The notes under the pieces were generated by a model, which did no database searches, was not told where the DNA came from, and worked only from the letters and a program-made list of their open reading frames with translations. Position numbers and translations under genes: made by a program. From the NCBI GenBank assembly GCA_001644455.1, contig LSTF01000080.1, positions 1 to 57,114 of the forward strand: DNA of 57,114 nt. Reading direction: 5' to 3'. The stretch is from Betaproteobacteria bacterium SCGC AG-212-J23 (GTDB taxonomy: Bacteria; Pseudomonadota; Gammaproteobacteria; Burkholderiales; SG8-39). Positions 1 through 8,663 of this stretch are shown here, piece by piece. How positions within the stretch are numbered: the stretch's first letter is position 1; every line of letters starts with the position of its first letter.

Positions 1-379
1 TCGCGATCGGGCCGGCGGTGAGGTTGGCGGCAACGGCAGGGGCGGCGCCCACCATCGGCACCAGCGTCACGGCACCACCGGGCAGGCCGCCACCCGTGGT
101 CACCGAAACGACGCCATTGGGGTCAGTGGCGACGGCGGCCACATATTTCGAGGCCTGGCTTTCGCAACCCCAGCTACCGGCACCCGGGGGCGTACCGCCC
201 GTCTGGTAGATCTCGGTGATACCCGTGCGGCAGGAGCTCGCGGCGAGCATGACTTCCGACATCTTCGCGCGAACCGTGTAGTCCTGATACGCCGGCAGCG
301 CGACGGCCGCCAGAATGCCGATGATCGCAACGACGATCATCAGTTCGATCAGGGTAAAGCCTTGCTGGATACGTTTCAT
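1..379 (-). CDS. pilA: Type IV pilin (PilA-like), C-terminus runs off the window
   Basis: Reverse-strand translation from ATG at 379: MKRIQQGFTLIELMIVVAIIGILAAVALPAYQDYTVRAKMSEVMLAASSCR..., with the class III prepilin cleavage site G/FTLIE and hydrophobic helix; partial, not in the supplied ORF list. Confidence 0.93.
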   Translation of the reverse strand, partial: MKRIQQGFTLIELMIVVAIIGILAAVALPAYQDYTVRAKMSEVMLAASSCRTGITEIYQTGGTPPGAGSWGCESQASKYVAAVATDPNGVVSVTTGGGLPGGAVTLVPMVGAAPAVAANLTAGPIA

Positions 380-609
380 TGAAGCTCCCTGTATGGATAT
401 GAGGTCCGGTCATAACGGCTGACCGCACCCTCTCAACGCAACTGTCGTGCCAAGGGAACAACAGGCGTCTTATTCTAAGAAGTGTAGGTAAAACAATAGC
501 TTATAAAACGTTAAATCCTACTCACTGCCTAAAATAAGCCGACAAGTGACGCGATCCGTCAGCCGCATGGCCGAGGAACACCGCAGGCAGAAACAGCTTA
601 TTGCGCAAA

Positions 610-2244
610 CTAGGGTTGATACCCGGGGATGCGCGACTCGTCGACCGTGTCGATCTGCTCCGGGTCGAGAAACATCTCGGCGTAGCGGCGATAGACCTTG
701 CGGCGCACGAAGATGTCGAAAAGGTCGGGATCGATATGGTGGTTGAGCTTCATCCGGCCGAGGATCTCGAGCGATTCCGACAGCGTCTTGCCCTTCTTGT
801 AGGGGCGGTCCTTGGCGGTCAGCGCCTCGAAGATGTCGGCAATGCCCATGCACCGCGCCTGCACCGACATCTGCTCCCGGGTCAGGCCACGCGGATAACC
901 CTTGCCGTCCATGCGCTCGTGGTGGCCGCCGGCGTACTCCGGAACGTTGGTCAGATGCTTGGGCCAGGGCAGCGCCTCGAGCATCTTGATGGTGGCGATG
1001 ATGTGGTGATTGATGACCTTGCGCTCGTCGTCGGTCAGCGTGCCGGCGCGGATCGTCAGGTTCCTGACCTCGTCCTCGGTGAGGAAATCGGCCTCGTGGC
1101 CGGAAACGTCGCGCCAGCGGTACTTGGCGATGCGCTTCACGTGCTCGACATGCTCATCGGACATCCGCTCTCCGCCGACGTTGCTCATCTGCAGAAACCG
1201 GCGATCCTCCTCGAGCAGACGCATCCGGTCGCGCAGTTGCCGATCGGTGAGCCGGTTCTTCAGGTGCTCGATCTCGGCGTCGCGCTTCAGCACCTCGAAG
1301 CGCGTGTCGATCAGCTGGATCCGGTCGAAGATCGTCTCCAGCTTGGTGGCCTTGTCCACCACGTGCACCGGCGTGGTCACCTTGCCGCAGTCGTGCAGCA
1401 GGCCGGCGATCTTGAGCTCGTAGCGGTCCTTGTCCGACATGTGGAAATCGGCGAGCGGCCCGCCGCGCGTCTCGTTGACCGCCTCCGCCAGCAGCATGGT
1501 CAGCATCGGCACTCGCTGGCAGTGGCCGCCGGTGTAGGGCGACTTCTCGTCGATCGCGGTGTTGATCAGCGTGATGAACGACTCGAACAACTCCTCGAGC
1601 TGGTTGATCAGCATGCGGTTGGTGAGCGCGATCGCGGCTTGCGAGGCGAGCGATTCCGCGAGCCGCTGGTCGGAGGGCGAGAACGGCACGATCTCGCCGG
1701 TGCGCGGATCCTGGGCGTTGATGAGCTGCAACACGCCGATGCTCTCGTTCTGGTGGTTGCGCATCGGCACGGTGAGGAACGACTTCGAGCGGTAGCCGGT
1801 CTTCGAGTCGAAGGCCCGCGTGCCCGAGAAATCGAAGCCGTCCGCCGTGTAGGCGTCGGCGATGTTGACCGTCTTGCCGGTGATCGCCACGTAGGCGGAA
1901 ACGTTGTTGTGGTTCGGCTTCCCGTCCTTGTACAGCGGCACCGGGTAGAAAGGGATCGGATTGCCGGTGGTGCCGCCGAGGTAGTTCTTCAGCGAGCTGG
2001 TGCGCAGGATCTCGAAGCGCAGCGTCTTGTCCTCGGTGACGCGGTACAGCGTTCCGCCGTCGGCGCGCGTGATCGACTTGGCGGCGGTGAGGATCGTCTC
2101 CAGCAGGCGGTTGATGTCGGTCTCGCCGGAAAGCGAAACGCCGATGGTGTTGAGCTGCTCGAGGCGCTGGACAAGGTCCTCTTCCGCGCTCGGCGCCAGA
2201 TCCGAGAGCCGCAGACCGACCGTGCTGTCCGTCATGGTGCTCAT
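610..2244 (-). CDS. GAF domain + HD-GYP domain phosphodiesterase-like protein
   Basis: 544 aa; N-terminal GAF-like region, then HDCGK and the HHERMDGKGYP HD-GYP signature. Confidence 0.9.
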   Translation of the reverse strand: MSTMTDSTVGLRLSDLAPSAEEDLVQRLEQLNTIGVSLSGETDINRLLETILTAAKSITRADGGTLYRVTEDKTLRFEILRTSSLKNYLGGTTGNPIPFYPVPLYKDGKPNHNNVSAYVAITGKTVNIADAYTADGFDFSGTRAFDSKTGYRSKSFLTVPMRNHQNESIGVLQLINAQDPRTGEIVPFSPSDQRLAESLASQAAIALTNRMLINQLEELFESFITLINTAIDEKSPYTGGHCQRVPMLTMLLAEAVNETRGGPLADFHMSDKDRYELKIAGLLHDCGKVTTPVHVVDKATKLETIFDRIQLIDTRFEVLKRDAEIEHLKNRLTDRQLRDRMRLLEEDRRFLQMSNVGGERMSDEHVEHVKRIAKYRWRDVSGHEADFLTEDEVRNLTIRAGTLTDDERKVINHHIIATIKMLEALPWPKHLTNVPEYAGGHHERMDGKGYPRGLTREQMSVQARCMGIADIFEALTAKDRPYKKGKTLSESLEILGRMKLNHHIDPDLFDIFVRRKVYRRYAEMFLDPEQIDTVDESRIPGYQP

Positions 2245-2280
2245 GCGGAGACCTGCGACTCCCCCTGTTCGCGTTGGGCG

Positions 2281-4650
2281 CTACTTAACGCAGACGGCGC
2301 GCACTTCCTTGATATGCGTCGTCCCTGTGAGGCACTTCTCCATGCCGTCCTGCTTCAGGGTGCGCATGTTGTCCTCGAGGCACTGCGCCAGCATCTCGGC
2401 GACGCGCGCGTGCTCCTGGATCAGCTTCTTCAGCTTGTCGGTCGCGATCAGCAGCTCGTGCAGGCCGCAACGGCCCTTGAAGCCGCTGCCACCGCACTTG
2501 TCGCAGCCGACCGGCTTGTAGAACTGCAGCTGGCCCTTGTCGTTGCCGTAGAGCTTGACCCACTCCTTGTAGACCGCCTCCATCGAGCCCTTCGGGTCGG
2601 CCTTGAAGCGCGCCGTCGCCATCAGCTCCTCGCAGTATTCGCGGAGGAAGGAGGTGATTTCGGCGGGTTCCGGAACGTACGCCTGCTTGCAGCTGCACAT
2701 GCGCTTCGCCAGACGCTGGGCGAGGATGCCGAGCAGCGCGTCGGCGAAGTTGAACGGGTCCATGCCCATGTCGAGCAGGCGGATGATCGATTCCGGCGCC
2801 GAGTTGGTGTGCAGCGTGGCGAACACCAGGTGGCCGGTCAGCGACGCCTCGATGCCCGTTCCGGTCGTTTCCTTGTCGCGCATCTCGCCGACCATGATGA
2901 TGTCCGGGTCGGCGCGCAGGAACGCTTTCATCACCGCCGCGAAGTCGAGGCCGGCCTTCTTGTTGACCTGCACCTGGCGCAGGCCCTTCTGCGTGATCTC
3001 GACCGGATCCTCGGCGGTCCAGATCTTGGTGTCGGGCGTGTTGAGGTACTTCAGCACCGAGTGCAGCGTCGTGGTCTTGCCCGAGCCCGTCGGGCCGCAG
3101 ACGAAGAACAGCCCGTAGGGTTTGGTCACCGCCGTCTGCAGGCTCTCCAGGTTGCGCGGCGAGAAGCCCATTTTCTCGAGGGGGATCGGCTCGCCGGCGG
3201 CAAGAATCCGCATGACGATGTCTTCGACGCCGCCGGCGGTCGGGATGGTCGCGACGCGCAGCTCGATGTCGAGCGGTCCGAACTTCTTGAACTTGATCTT
3301 GCCGTCCTGGGGCTTGCGCTTCTCCGAGATGTCCAGGTCGCACATGATCTTGATCCGCGCGGCGATGGCGGCGCGGTAGCTCGCCGGGATCTCGAGGTAG
3401 GGCGCCAGCGAGCCGTCCTTGCGGAAGCGGATCTCGGTCTTGGCCTTGCCCGGATAGGGCTCGATATGGATATCCGAGGTGCCCTGGTTATAGGCGTCGA
3501 CGATGACCTTGTTGACCAGTTTCACCAGCTCGTTGTCGGCAGCCAGCGAAGCTTCGTCGGCCGCGCTGCCATCGGCGATGGCGTCTAGCGCGGAGTCGTC
3601 CTCGAGCATCCTGTCCAGGTCGAGGTCGACGTCGGCCTTCTCCTGACCGTAGAACTGGTTGACCGACTCCTTGAATTCCTTCTGCGTCGTGACCCGGTAG
3701 ACGATGCGCGCCTTCGGAAACACGTTGGAGGCGATGCGCGAGGAGCGGATGCGCTCGGGGTCGAGGCACATCACGACCAGGCCTTCCTTGCTGTCGTCGA
3801 TCGGCAGCCACAGGTTCTGCTCGACGTAGTCGCGCTTCAGGTTTTTCAGCAGCTCCGCCGGCTTCACCCGGTCGGACTTGTAGACCTCGTAGGGCACGCC
3901 GAAGAACTTGGACAGCGCCGCGCCGATCGCCGGAATCTTGACCTGGAACTCGTCGACCAGGACCTGCTCGATATCGATCGCCTTCTTCCGCGCCTGGCGC
4001 GACGCGAGCTCGAACTCGCCCGCCGAGAGCACCGCGTCGGCGATCAGGTAGTCGTACTTGGTCTTGACCACCATCGGCTTCTGGCGCTGCTTGAAGGCGA
4101 TGGCGAGGGTCTGCGACAGCTCCGCGACCCCTTCCTCGGCGAGCGTACCGAACGGCACGCCGGCCTTGTTATTGATGATCTGGATGACGCCGATCAGGTC
4201 GCTCGAGCCCGCTTCGACGATCGGCGCCACGAGCTGCTGCTTGGTGCGGTAGCCGGTGCGCTTGTCGACTTCCTGCAGGAAGCGCAGGTTGGGGTTGATG
4301 CCGCGCAGCTCGGCGTCGTCGTAGCAATCCTTGATGTTGATCGTCTTCTTCGCCAGGCCGGTGTAGCCGGCGATCGAGTGCTCGGCGATCGGCAGTTTCA
4401 GGTCCTTGAAGGAGTTCAGGCCGGTCTTGACCTTGGAAACGATCGACGTCTTGTCCTCGCTGATCGAGTAGATCGTCAGGCGGTCCGCGTTGAACAGGGC
4501 ACAGACGTCCGCGCTCACCTCGAGCATGATCTCGTCGATGTTGTTCGTGGCGTGGATCTTGTTGGTGACCGCCTGGAGCTGCTTCTGGAACGCCAGGCGC
4601 GCGCCGACGTCGGTCTGCGTCGATGCCTGGTGACTCAGAACTGCGCTCAT
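2281..4650 (-). CDS. GspE/PilB-family secretion/pilus ATPase with N-terminal GAF domain
   Basis: 789 aa; Walker A CGPTGSGKTTTLHS, Walker B region DPDIIMVGEMRDKET, TGHLVFATLHTNSA; GAF-like N-terminus. Confidence 0.9.
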   Translation of the reverse strand: MSAVLSHQASTQTDVGARLAFQKQLQAVTNKIHATNNIDEIMLEVSADVCALFNADRLTIYSISEDKTSIVSKVKTGLNSFKDLKLPIAEHSIAGYTGLAKKTINIKDCYDDAELRGINPNLRFLQEVDKRTGYRTKQQLVAPIVEAGSSDLIGVIQIINNKAGVPFGTLAEEGVAELSQTLAIAFKQRQKPMVVKTKYDYLIADAVLSAGEFELASRQARKKAIDIEQVLVDEFQVKIPAIGAALSKFFGVPYEVYKSDRVKPAELLKNLKRDYVEQNLWLPIDDSKEGLVVMCLDPERIRSSRIASNVFPKARIVYRVTTQKEFKESVNQFYGQEKADVDLDLDRMLEDDSALDAIADGSAADEASLAADNELVKLVNKVIVDAYNQGTSDIHIEPYPGKAKTEIRFRKDGSLAPYLEIPASYRAAIAARIKIMCDLDISEKRKPQDGKIKFKKFGPLDIELRVATIPTAGGVEDIVMRILAAGEPIPLEKMGFSPRNLESLQTAVTKPYGLFFVCGPTGSGKTTTLHSVLKYLNTPDTKIWTAEDPVEITQKGLRQVQVNKKAGLDFAAVMKAFLRADPDIIMVGEMRDKETTGTGIEASLTGHLVFATLHTNSAPESIIRLLDMGMDPFNFADALLGILAQRLAKRMCSCKQAYVPEPAEITSFLREYCEELMATARFKADPKGSMEAVYKEWVKLYGNDKGQLQFYKPVGCDKCGGSGFKGRCGLHELLIATDKLKKLIQEHARVAEMLAQCLEDNMRTLKQDGMEKCLTGTTHIKEVRAVCVK

Positions 4651-4750
4651 GAACTTCCTCCCTGCATTGGCCCCGGTACTGCTTATTCTGGACTTTACAT
4701 CCTAGCGGCAGCGGCCCTGATTTTCAATGAAATTTTGACCTTCGCCCGGG

Positions 4751-6841
4751 CTACTTTTCGGAGAAAACCGTCACGCCATCCCAGTCTGCGGCAGGGGGAT
4801 TGCGCCGGCGGTCGGCGACGATGTCAGAAAACGCCCTGTAAAGCGCGCTTTGGGGATTCGCGCGCTGCAGATTGAGCAAATTTACATCCGCCTGGTCCCA
4901 CTGCGCCGCTCTGTAGGCGCGCAGGGTTTGCGTCCAGAGCCTGAACTCTTCCTGACGCTCGGGAGCGAGCACGCTCATCGGCCCGAGCGGCTCGAACACC
5001 GTCAGGCCCCGCTCCTTGCCCTTGACCCTGATGCGGTCGACCTCGCGGAACATCACGTCCTTCGCCGCGCGCTGGCGCGTCGCCTCGCCGACCAGGATGT
5101 CGACGCCGTAGAACTTGGTGCGCCCTTCGAGACGCGACGCGACATTCACTGCGTCGCCCATCGCGGTGTAGGCGCGCCGGATCTGCGAGCCCATGTCGCC
5201 CACCCGCACCATGCCGGACTCGACGCCGATGCCGATCCTCAGCGTCGGCCAGCCGCGCGCGCGAAAGCGCTCGTTGAGCGCCACGCATTCCTTCTGCATG
5301 TCGAGCGCCGCGAACACCGCGTTGCGCGCCTGGTCCGGGTCCTCGACCGGTGCGCCCCAGAAGGCCATGATCGCGTCGCCGATGTACTTGTCGAGCGTGC
5401 CGCGGTGCCGGCCGCGGATGATCGCGCTCATCGTCGTCAGGTACTCGTTGATGTACTCGCGCAGCTCGCCGGCCTTCAGCGATTCGGAGATCGAGGTGAA
5501 GCCGCGCACGTCGCAGAACAGGACGGTGAGCTCCGCGTCCTTCGGCTCCATGCCGTATTTGCCGGGATCGCGCGCCATGCGGTCGACGAGCTCCGGCGGA
5601 ACGTATTCGCCGAAGCGGCCGGCGAGCTGGCGCTTGGAGCGCGACTCGACGAAGTAGCCGTAAGCCATGTTCATGGTGTAGAGCGCGGCAACCATCAGCA
5701 CGCCGCCGGCCAGCGGCAGAACCACGCCGTTCTGCCAGAACATGACGTTGACGCCGGCGATGAATGCCAGGGCCAGCGCCGCAGCGCCGGTCGCCCAAAG
5801 CGCCGACAGCATGGGAATCACCACAGCGAGCGAGATGCCGGCCAGCGCGAGGATGACGACGTCGGCGCCCAGCGTGTATTTCGGCGTCTGGCGGATGCTG
5901 CCGTCGATCATGCCGGCGATGAGGTTGGCGTGGATCTCGACGCCCGGAAACGCGCCTTCCACCGGCGTCGCGCGCAGATCGAGCAGCCCCGGCGCCGTCG
6001 TGCCGACCAGCGCGATCTTGCCTTTCAGCGCGCCCGGCGCGATGCGATCCTTCACTACGTCGGCCAGGGACACGTACTCGAACGCGCCCTTGGGCCCGCG
6101 GTACGGAATCAGCGCGAGGGCGCGCTCGTCCACCGGGATCGTGTACGGGCCGACCTGCAGCCACTCGAGCGTGTTGTAGCCCTCGGGATATCCAGGCCGG
6201 ATCTCCGGCGCGGCGCCGGTCTGCGCCTTGATGAAGGTCCGCAGCACCGCGAGCGAGAGCGGCTCGTAGTACGCGCCGTCGAACTCGAGCAGCATCGGCA
6301 CGCGCCGCGACACGCCGTCGCGATCGGGCGCCGGATTGAAGTGCCCGGCGCCGGCGGCGCGCTGCTGCAGGACCGGCAGGTTGCCGGTGTAGCCGGCCCA
6401 GCGGTGGAAACTGACGTCGCGCCCGTCGAAGGTGGCCTTGGGAAGCACCGGATCGGGTAGCGCATTCGCCCGGACGGCCTTCTCTGCCGAGTTGAAGTAG
6501 TAGCCGAGCACGACCGGCCGGCCCCGGATCGCCGCCGCGAACAGCGCGTCGTTGTCGAGCTTCGGCCGCAGCTCGCGGTACGCCTGCTGGAACGCCGTCG
6601 CCTGCTTCAGCTCGCCCTGCGCCAGGGCATCGAGCGCATCGATCCCGGAGCTCGGGTCGCGCTCGGCGAACACCACGTCGAAGCCGAGCACCGCGATGCC
6701 GTGCTGGTCGAAGAGCTTGGTCACCACGTCGGCCATCAGCCGGCGGCTCCACGGCCAACGGCCGATCTCGCCCAGGCTCTTCTCGTCGATGTCGAGGATG
6801 ACGATGCCGCGCTCGTTGCCGCGCGGCATCGTCATCTTCAC
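4751..6841 (-). CDS. CHASE2-sensor class III adenylate/guanylate cyclase (true N-terminus probably upstream of the ORF-track start)
   Basis: CHASE2 region (DIDEKSLGEIGRWPWSRR), transmembrane helices, cyclase domain LFCDVRGFTSISE...LDKYIGDAIMAFWGAP...YTAMGDAVNVASRLE. Confidence 0.92.
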   Translation of the reverse strand: MKMTMPRGNERGIVILDIDEKSLGEIGRWPWSRRLMADVVTKLFDQHGIAVLGFDVVFAERDPSSGIDALDALAQGELKQATAFQQAYRELRPKLDNDALFAAAIRGRPVVLGYYFNSAEKAVRANALPDPVLPKATFDGRDVSFHRWAGYTGNLPVLQQRAAGAGHFNPAPDRDGVSRRVPMLLEFDGAYYEPLSLAVLRTFIKAQTGAAPEIRPGYPEGYNTLEWLQVGPYTIPVDERALALIPYRGPKGAFEYVSLADVVKDRIAPGALKGKIALVGTTAPGLLDLRATPVEGAFPGVEIHANLIAGMIDGSIRQTPKYTLGADVVILALAGISLAVVIPMLSALWATGAAALALAFIAGVNVMFWQNGVVLPLAGGVLMVAALYTMNMAYGYFVESRSKRQLAGRFGEYVPPELVDRMARDPGKYGMEPKDAELTVLFCDVRGFTSISESLKAGELREYINEYLTTMSAIIRGRHRGTLDKYIGDAIMAFWGAPVEDPDQARNAVFAALDMQKECVALNERFRARGWPTLRIGIGVESGMVRVGDMGSQIRRAYTAMGDAVNVASRLEGRTKFYGVDILVGEATRQRAAKDVMFREVDRIRVKGKERGLTVFEPLGPMSVLAPERQEEFRLWTQTLRAYRAAQWDQADVNLLNLQRANPQSALYRAFSDIVADRRRNPPAADWDGVTVFSEK

Positions 6842-6974
6842 GCGCGCGTCGTAGAACAGGTTATCGAGCTGGCGGACGAAACCTACGGGGTACTGCAGCG
6901 CTGCGTTGCCGAGGAAGAACAGCGTGATCGCGAGGCCGACCGCGATCCTTACGATGTGCTGTTTCAGGACCGCT

Positions 6975-7811
6975 TCAGGACTTCAGGAAGAATTCCATCT
7001 TGATGCCGGCGATCTCGATCACGTCGTGATCCTTGAGAGCGTGGGGTGCGGCGCCGATCTGCTGGCCGTTCACGTCGGGACGCTTTTCCCCCTCGACATG
7101 GGTGATGAAGTAGCCCTGCGGACGGCGCGTGAGGACTGCCACCTGGACGCCGGGCTTGCCGAGCGTGGTGAGCGGCTTGGTGAGCTCGAGCTCCTTGCCC
7201 GCGTTGCCGCCCGAGAGCAGCTGGATCGCGCCGAGCGGCTGACCGCCGGGCTTGCCTGCGGGCGCCCCCGCGGGAGCGGCCGCCGGTGCTGCAGCCGCAG
7301 GGGCAGCGGCTGGCGCCTTGGCGGCATCCTTGTCGGCGATACCGGTCGCGGCCGCACTCTGCCCGGCAGCCTGCACCGCGGCCTGGCGCGCGGCGACCGC
7401 GGCGGCAGCGCCGCCGCCACCGGCCGCCGCCGCGGCCTGCGCGGCGGCTTTCATGGTCGCGGGACGCAGCACCATGGTCTTCTCGAAATCGGCCTTGTCG
7501 CCGCCGGCACCGGCCGCGGGCGCGGCCTCGCCGATGAACTTCAGCTTGTACTTGCCGAGCTCGATGACGTCGTTGTTCTGCAGGAAATGTTTCTTGACGG
7601 GATTGCCGTTGACGACCGTGCCGTTGGTGCTGCCGAGGTCTTCGAGGAACGAGTCGTTGAGGATGGTGACGATGACGGCGTGCTCGCCGCTGACCGCCAG
7701 ATTGTCGATCTGGATGTCGTTGTGCGGCTTGCGGCCGAGCGTGGTGCGCTCCTTGGTCAAGGGGATCTCCTTGAGCACCAGCCCGTCCATGCTGAGTATC
7801 AGTTTCGCCAT
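6975..7811 (-). CDS. Double FHA-domain protein with Ala/Pro/Gly-rich linker
   Basis: 278 aa; first FHA TTLGRKPHNDIQIDNLAVSGEHAVI...GSTNGTVVNG; second more degenerate FHA at the C-terminus; low-complexity linker. Confidence 0.88.
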   Translation of the reverse strand: MAKLILSMDGLVLKEIPLTKERTTLGRKPHNDIQIDNLAVSGEHAVIVTILNDSFLEDLGSTNGTVVNGNPVKKHFLQNNDVIELGKYKLKFIGEAAPAAGAGGDKADFEKTMVLRPATMKAAAQAAAAAGGGGAAAAVAARQAAVQAAGQSAAATGIADKDAAKAPAAAPAAAAPAAAPAGAPAGKPGGQPLGAIQLLSGGNAGKELELTKPLTTLGKPGVQVAVLTRRPQGYFITHVEGEKRPDVNGQQIGAAPHALKDHDVIEIAGIKMEFFLKS

Positions 7812-7830
7812 ATCCCGCTCGTCTGGGAGG

Positions 7831-8658
7831 TTATTTTAGCCAGCCGAATACCTTTCCCATCATGCCCTTAGTGCCGGGGTACTCCCTCAGAACCCGGACC
7901 AGTATAACCGAAACGTTATCCCGGCCCCCGTTGTCGTTGGCCATCTGCACCAGGTGCTCGGCGGTGAGCTTGAGATTGCCCTGCCCGAGCGCCTGCAGCG
8001 TCATGCCGATGTCCTCGTCCTCGACCATGTCGCACAGGCCATCGGAGCAGAGCAGGTAGATGTCGCCGACCTTGGTCGGGTACTCGTGGATCTCGGGCTC
8101 CACCGTCGGATCGATGCCGAGCGCCTTGGTGACCAGGTTCTTGTGCGCGGCTTTTTTCGCCTGCTCGGCGGTGATGATCCCGGAGTCGATCTGCTCCTGC
8201 AGCAGCGAATGGTCGCGCGTCACCTGCTTGAACTTGCCCTCGCGCAGCATGTAGAGGCGCGAGTCGCCGAGGTGCGCCACCAGCAGGCGGTTGTCGTAGA
8301 AGAGGCAGACCACCAGCGTCGTCCCCATGCCGGCGTACTGCGGCTGCGTCTGGGCCGCCTGGTAGATGGACGTGTTCGCCTTCAGCACCTGCTCGCGCAC
8401 GATCTTCGGCGCGATTTCTTCCTTGGTCTTGGTGTCGACCTGGTAAGGCTTCGCGCCGGTGAGGATCTGGCGCATCTCGGTGACGATCACCGTCGTCGCC
8501 ATGCCGCTCGCGACTTCGCCGGCGTTGTAGCCGCCCATGCCGTCGGCGAGCACCACCAGGCCGTTGGCGGGATCCGCGGCGATCGAATCCTCGTTGTGCG
8601 AGCGCACCATGCCGGGGTCGGTGCAGGTGGCGATCTCGAGGTTCTGGGAGAGGTCCAT
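7831..8658 (-). CDS. PP2C-family Ser/Thr protein phosphatase
   Basis: Start at MDLSQNLEIATCTDPGMVRSHNEDS; VLADGMGGYNAGEVAS; HLGDSRLYMLR; LCSDGLCDMV; GGRDNVSVI. ORF track start (8934) is over-extended. Confidence 0.93.
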   Translation of the reverse strand: MDLSQNLEIATCTDPGMVRSHNEDSIAADPANGLVVLADGMGGYNAGEVASGMATTVIVTEMRQILTGAKPYQVDTKTKEEIAPKIVREQVLKANTSIYQAAQTQPQYAGMGTTLVVCLFYDNRLLVAHLGDSRLYMLREGKFKQVTRDHSLLQEQIDSGIITAEQAKKAAHKNLVTKALGIDPTVEPEIHEYPTKVGDIYLLCSDGLCDMVEDEDIGMTLQALGQGNLKLTAEHLVQMANDNGGRDNVSVILVRVLREYPGTKGMMGKVFGWLK

Positions 8659-8663
8659 GGCGA

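Noticed and set aside
601-3588. 995-aa plus-strand ORF (and similar long antisense ORFs, e.g. 20711-23038, 34584-37271, 37655-39244, 24636-27224)
   Set aside because: Mirror frames of confident minus-strand genes in GC-rich DNA; low-complexity Arg/Asp/Val/His-rich translations with no recognisable domains
7240-7460. Ala/Pro/Gly-rich repeat tract as a DNA repeat element
   Set aside because: It is simply the low-complexity linker between the two FHA domains; no regular repeat unit
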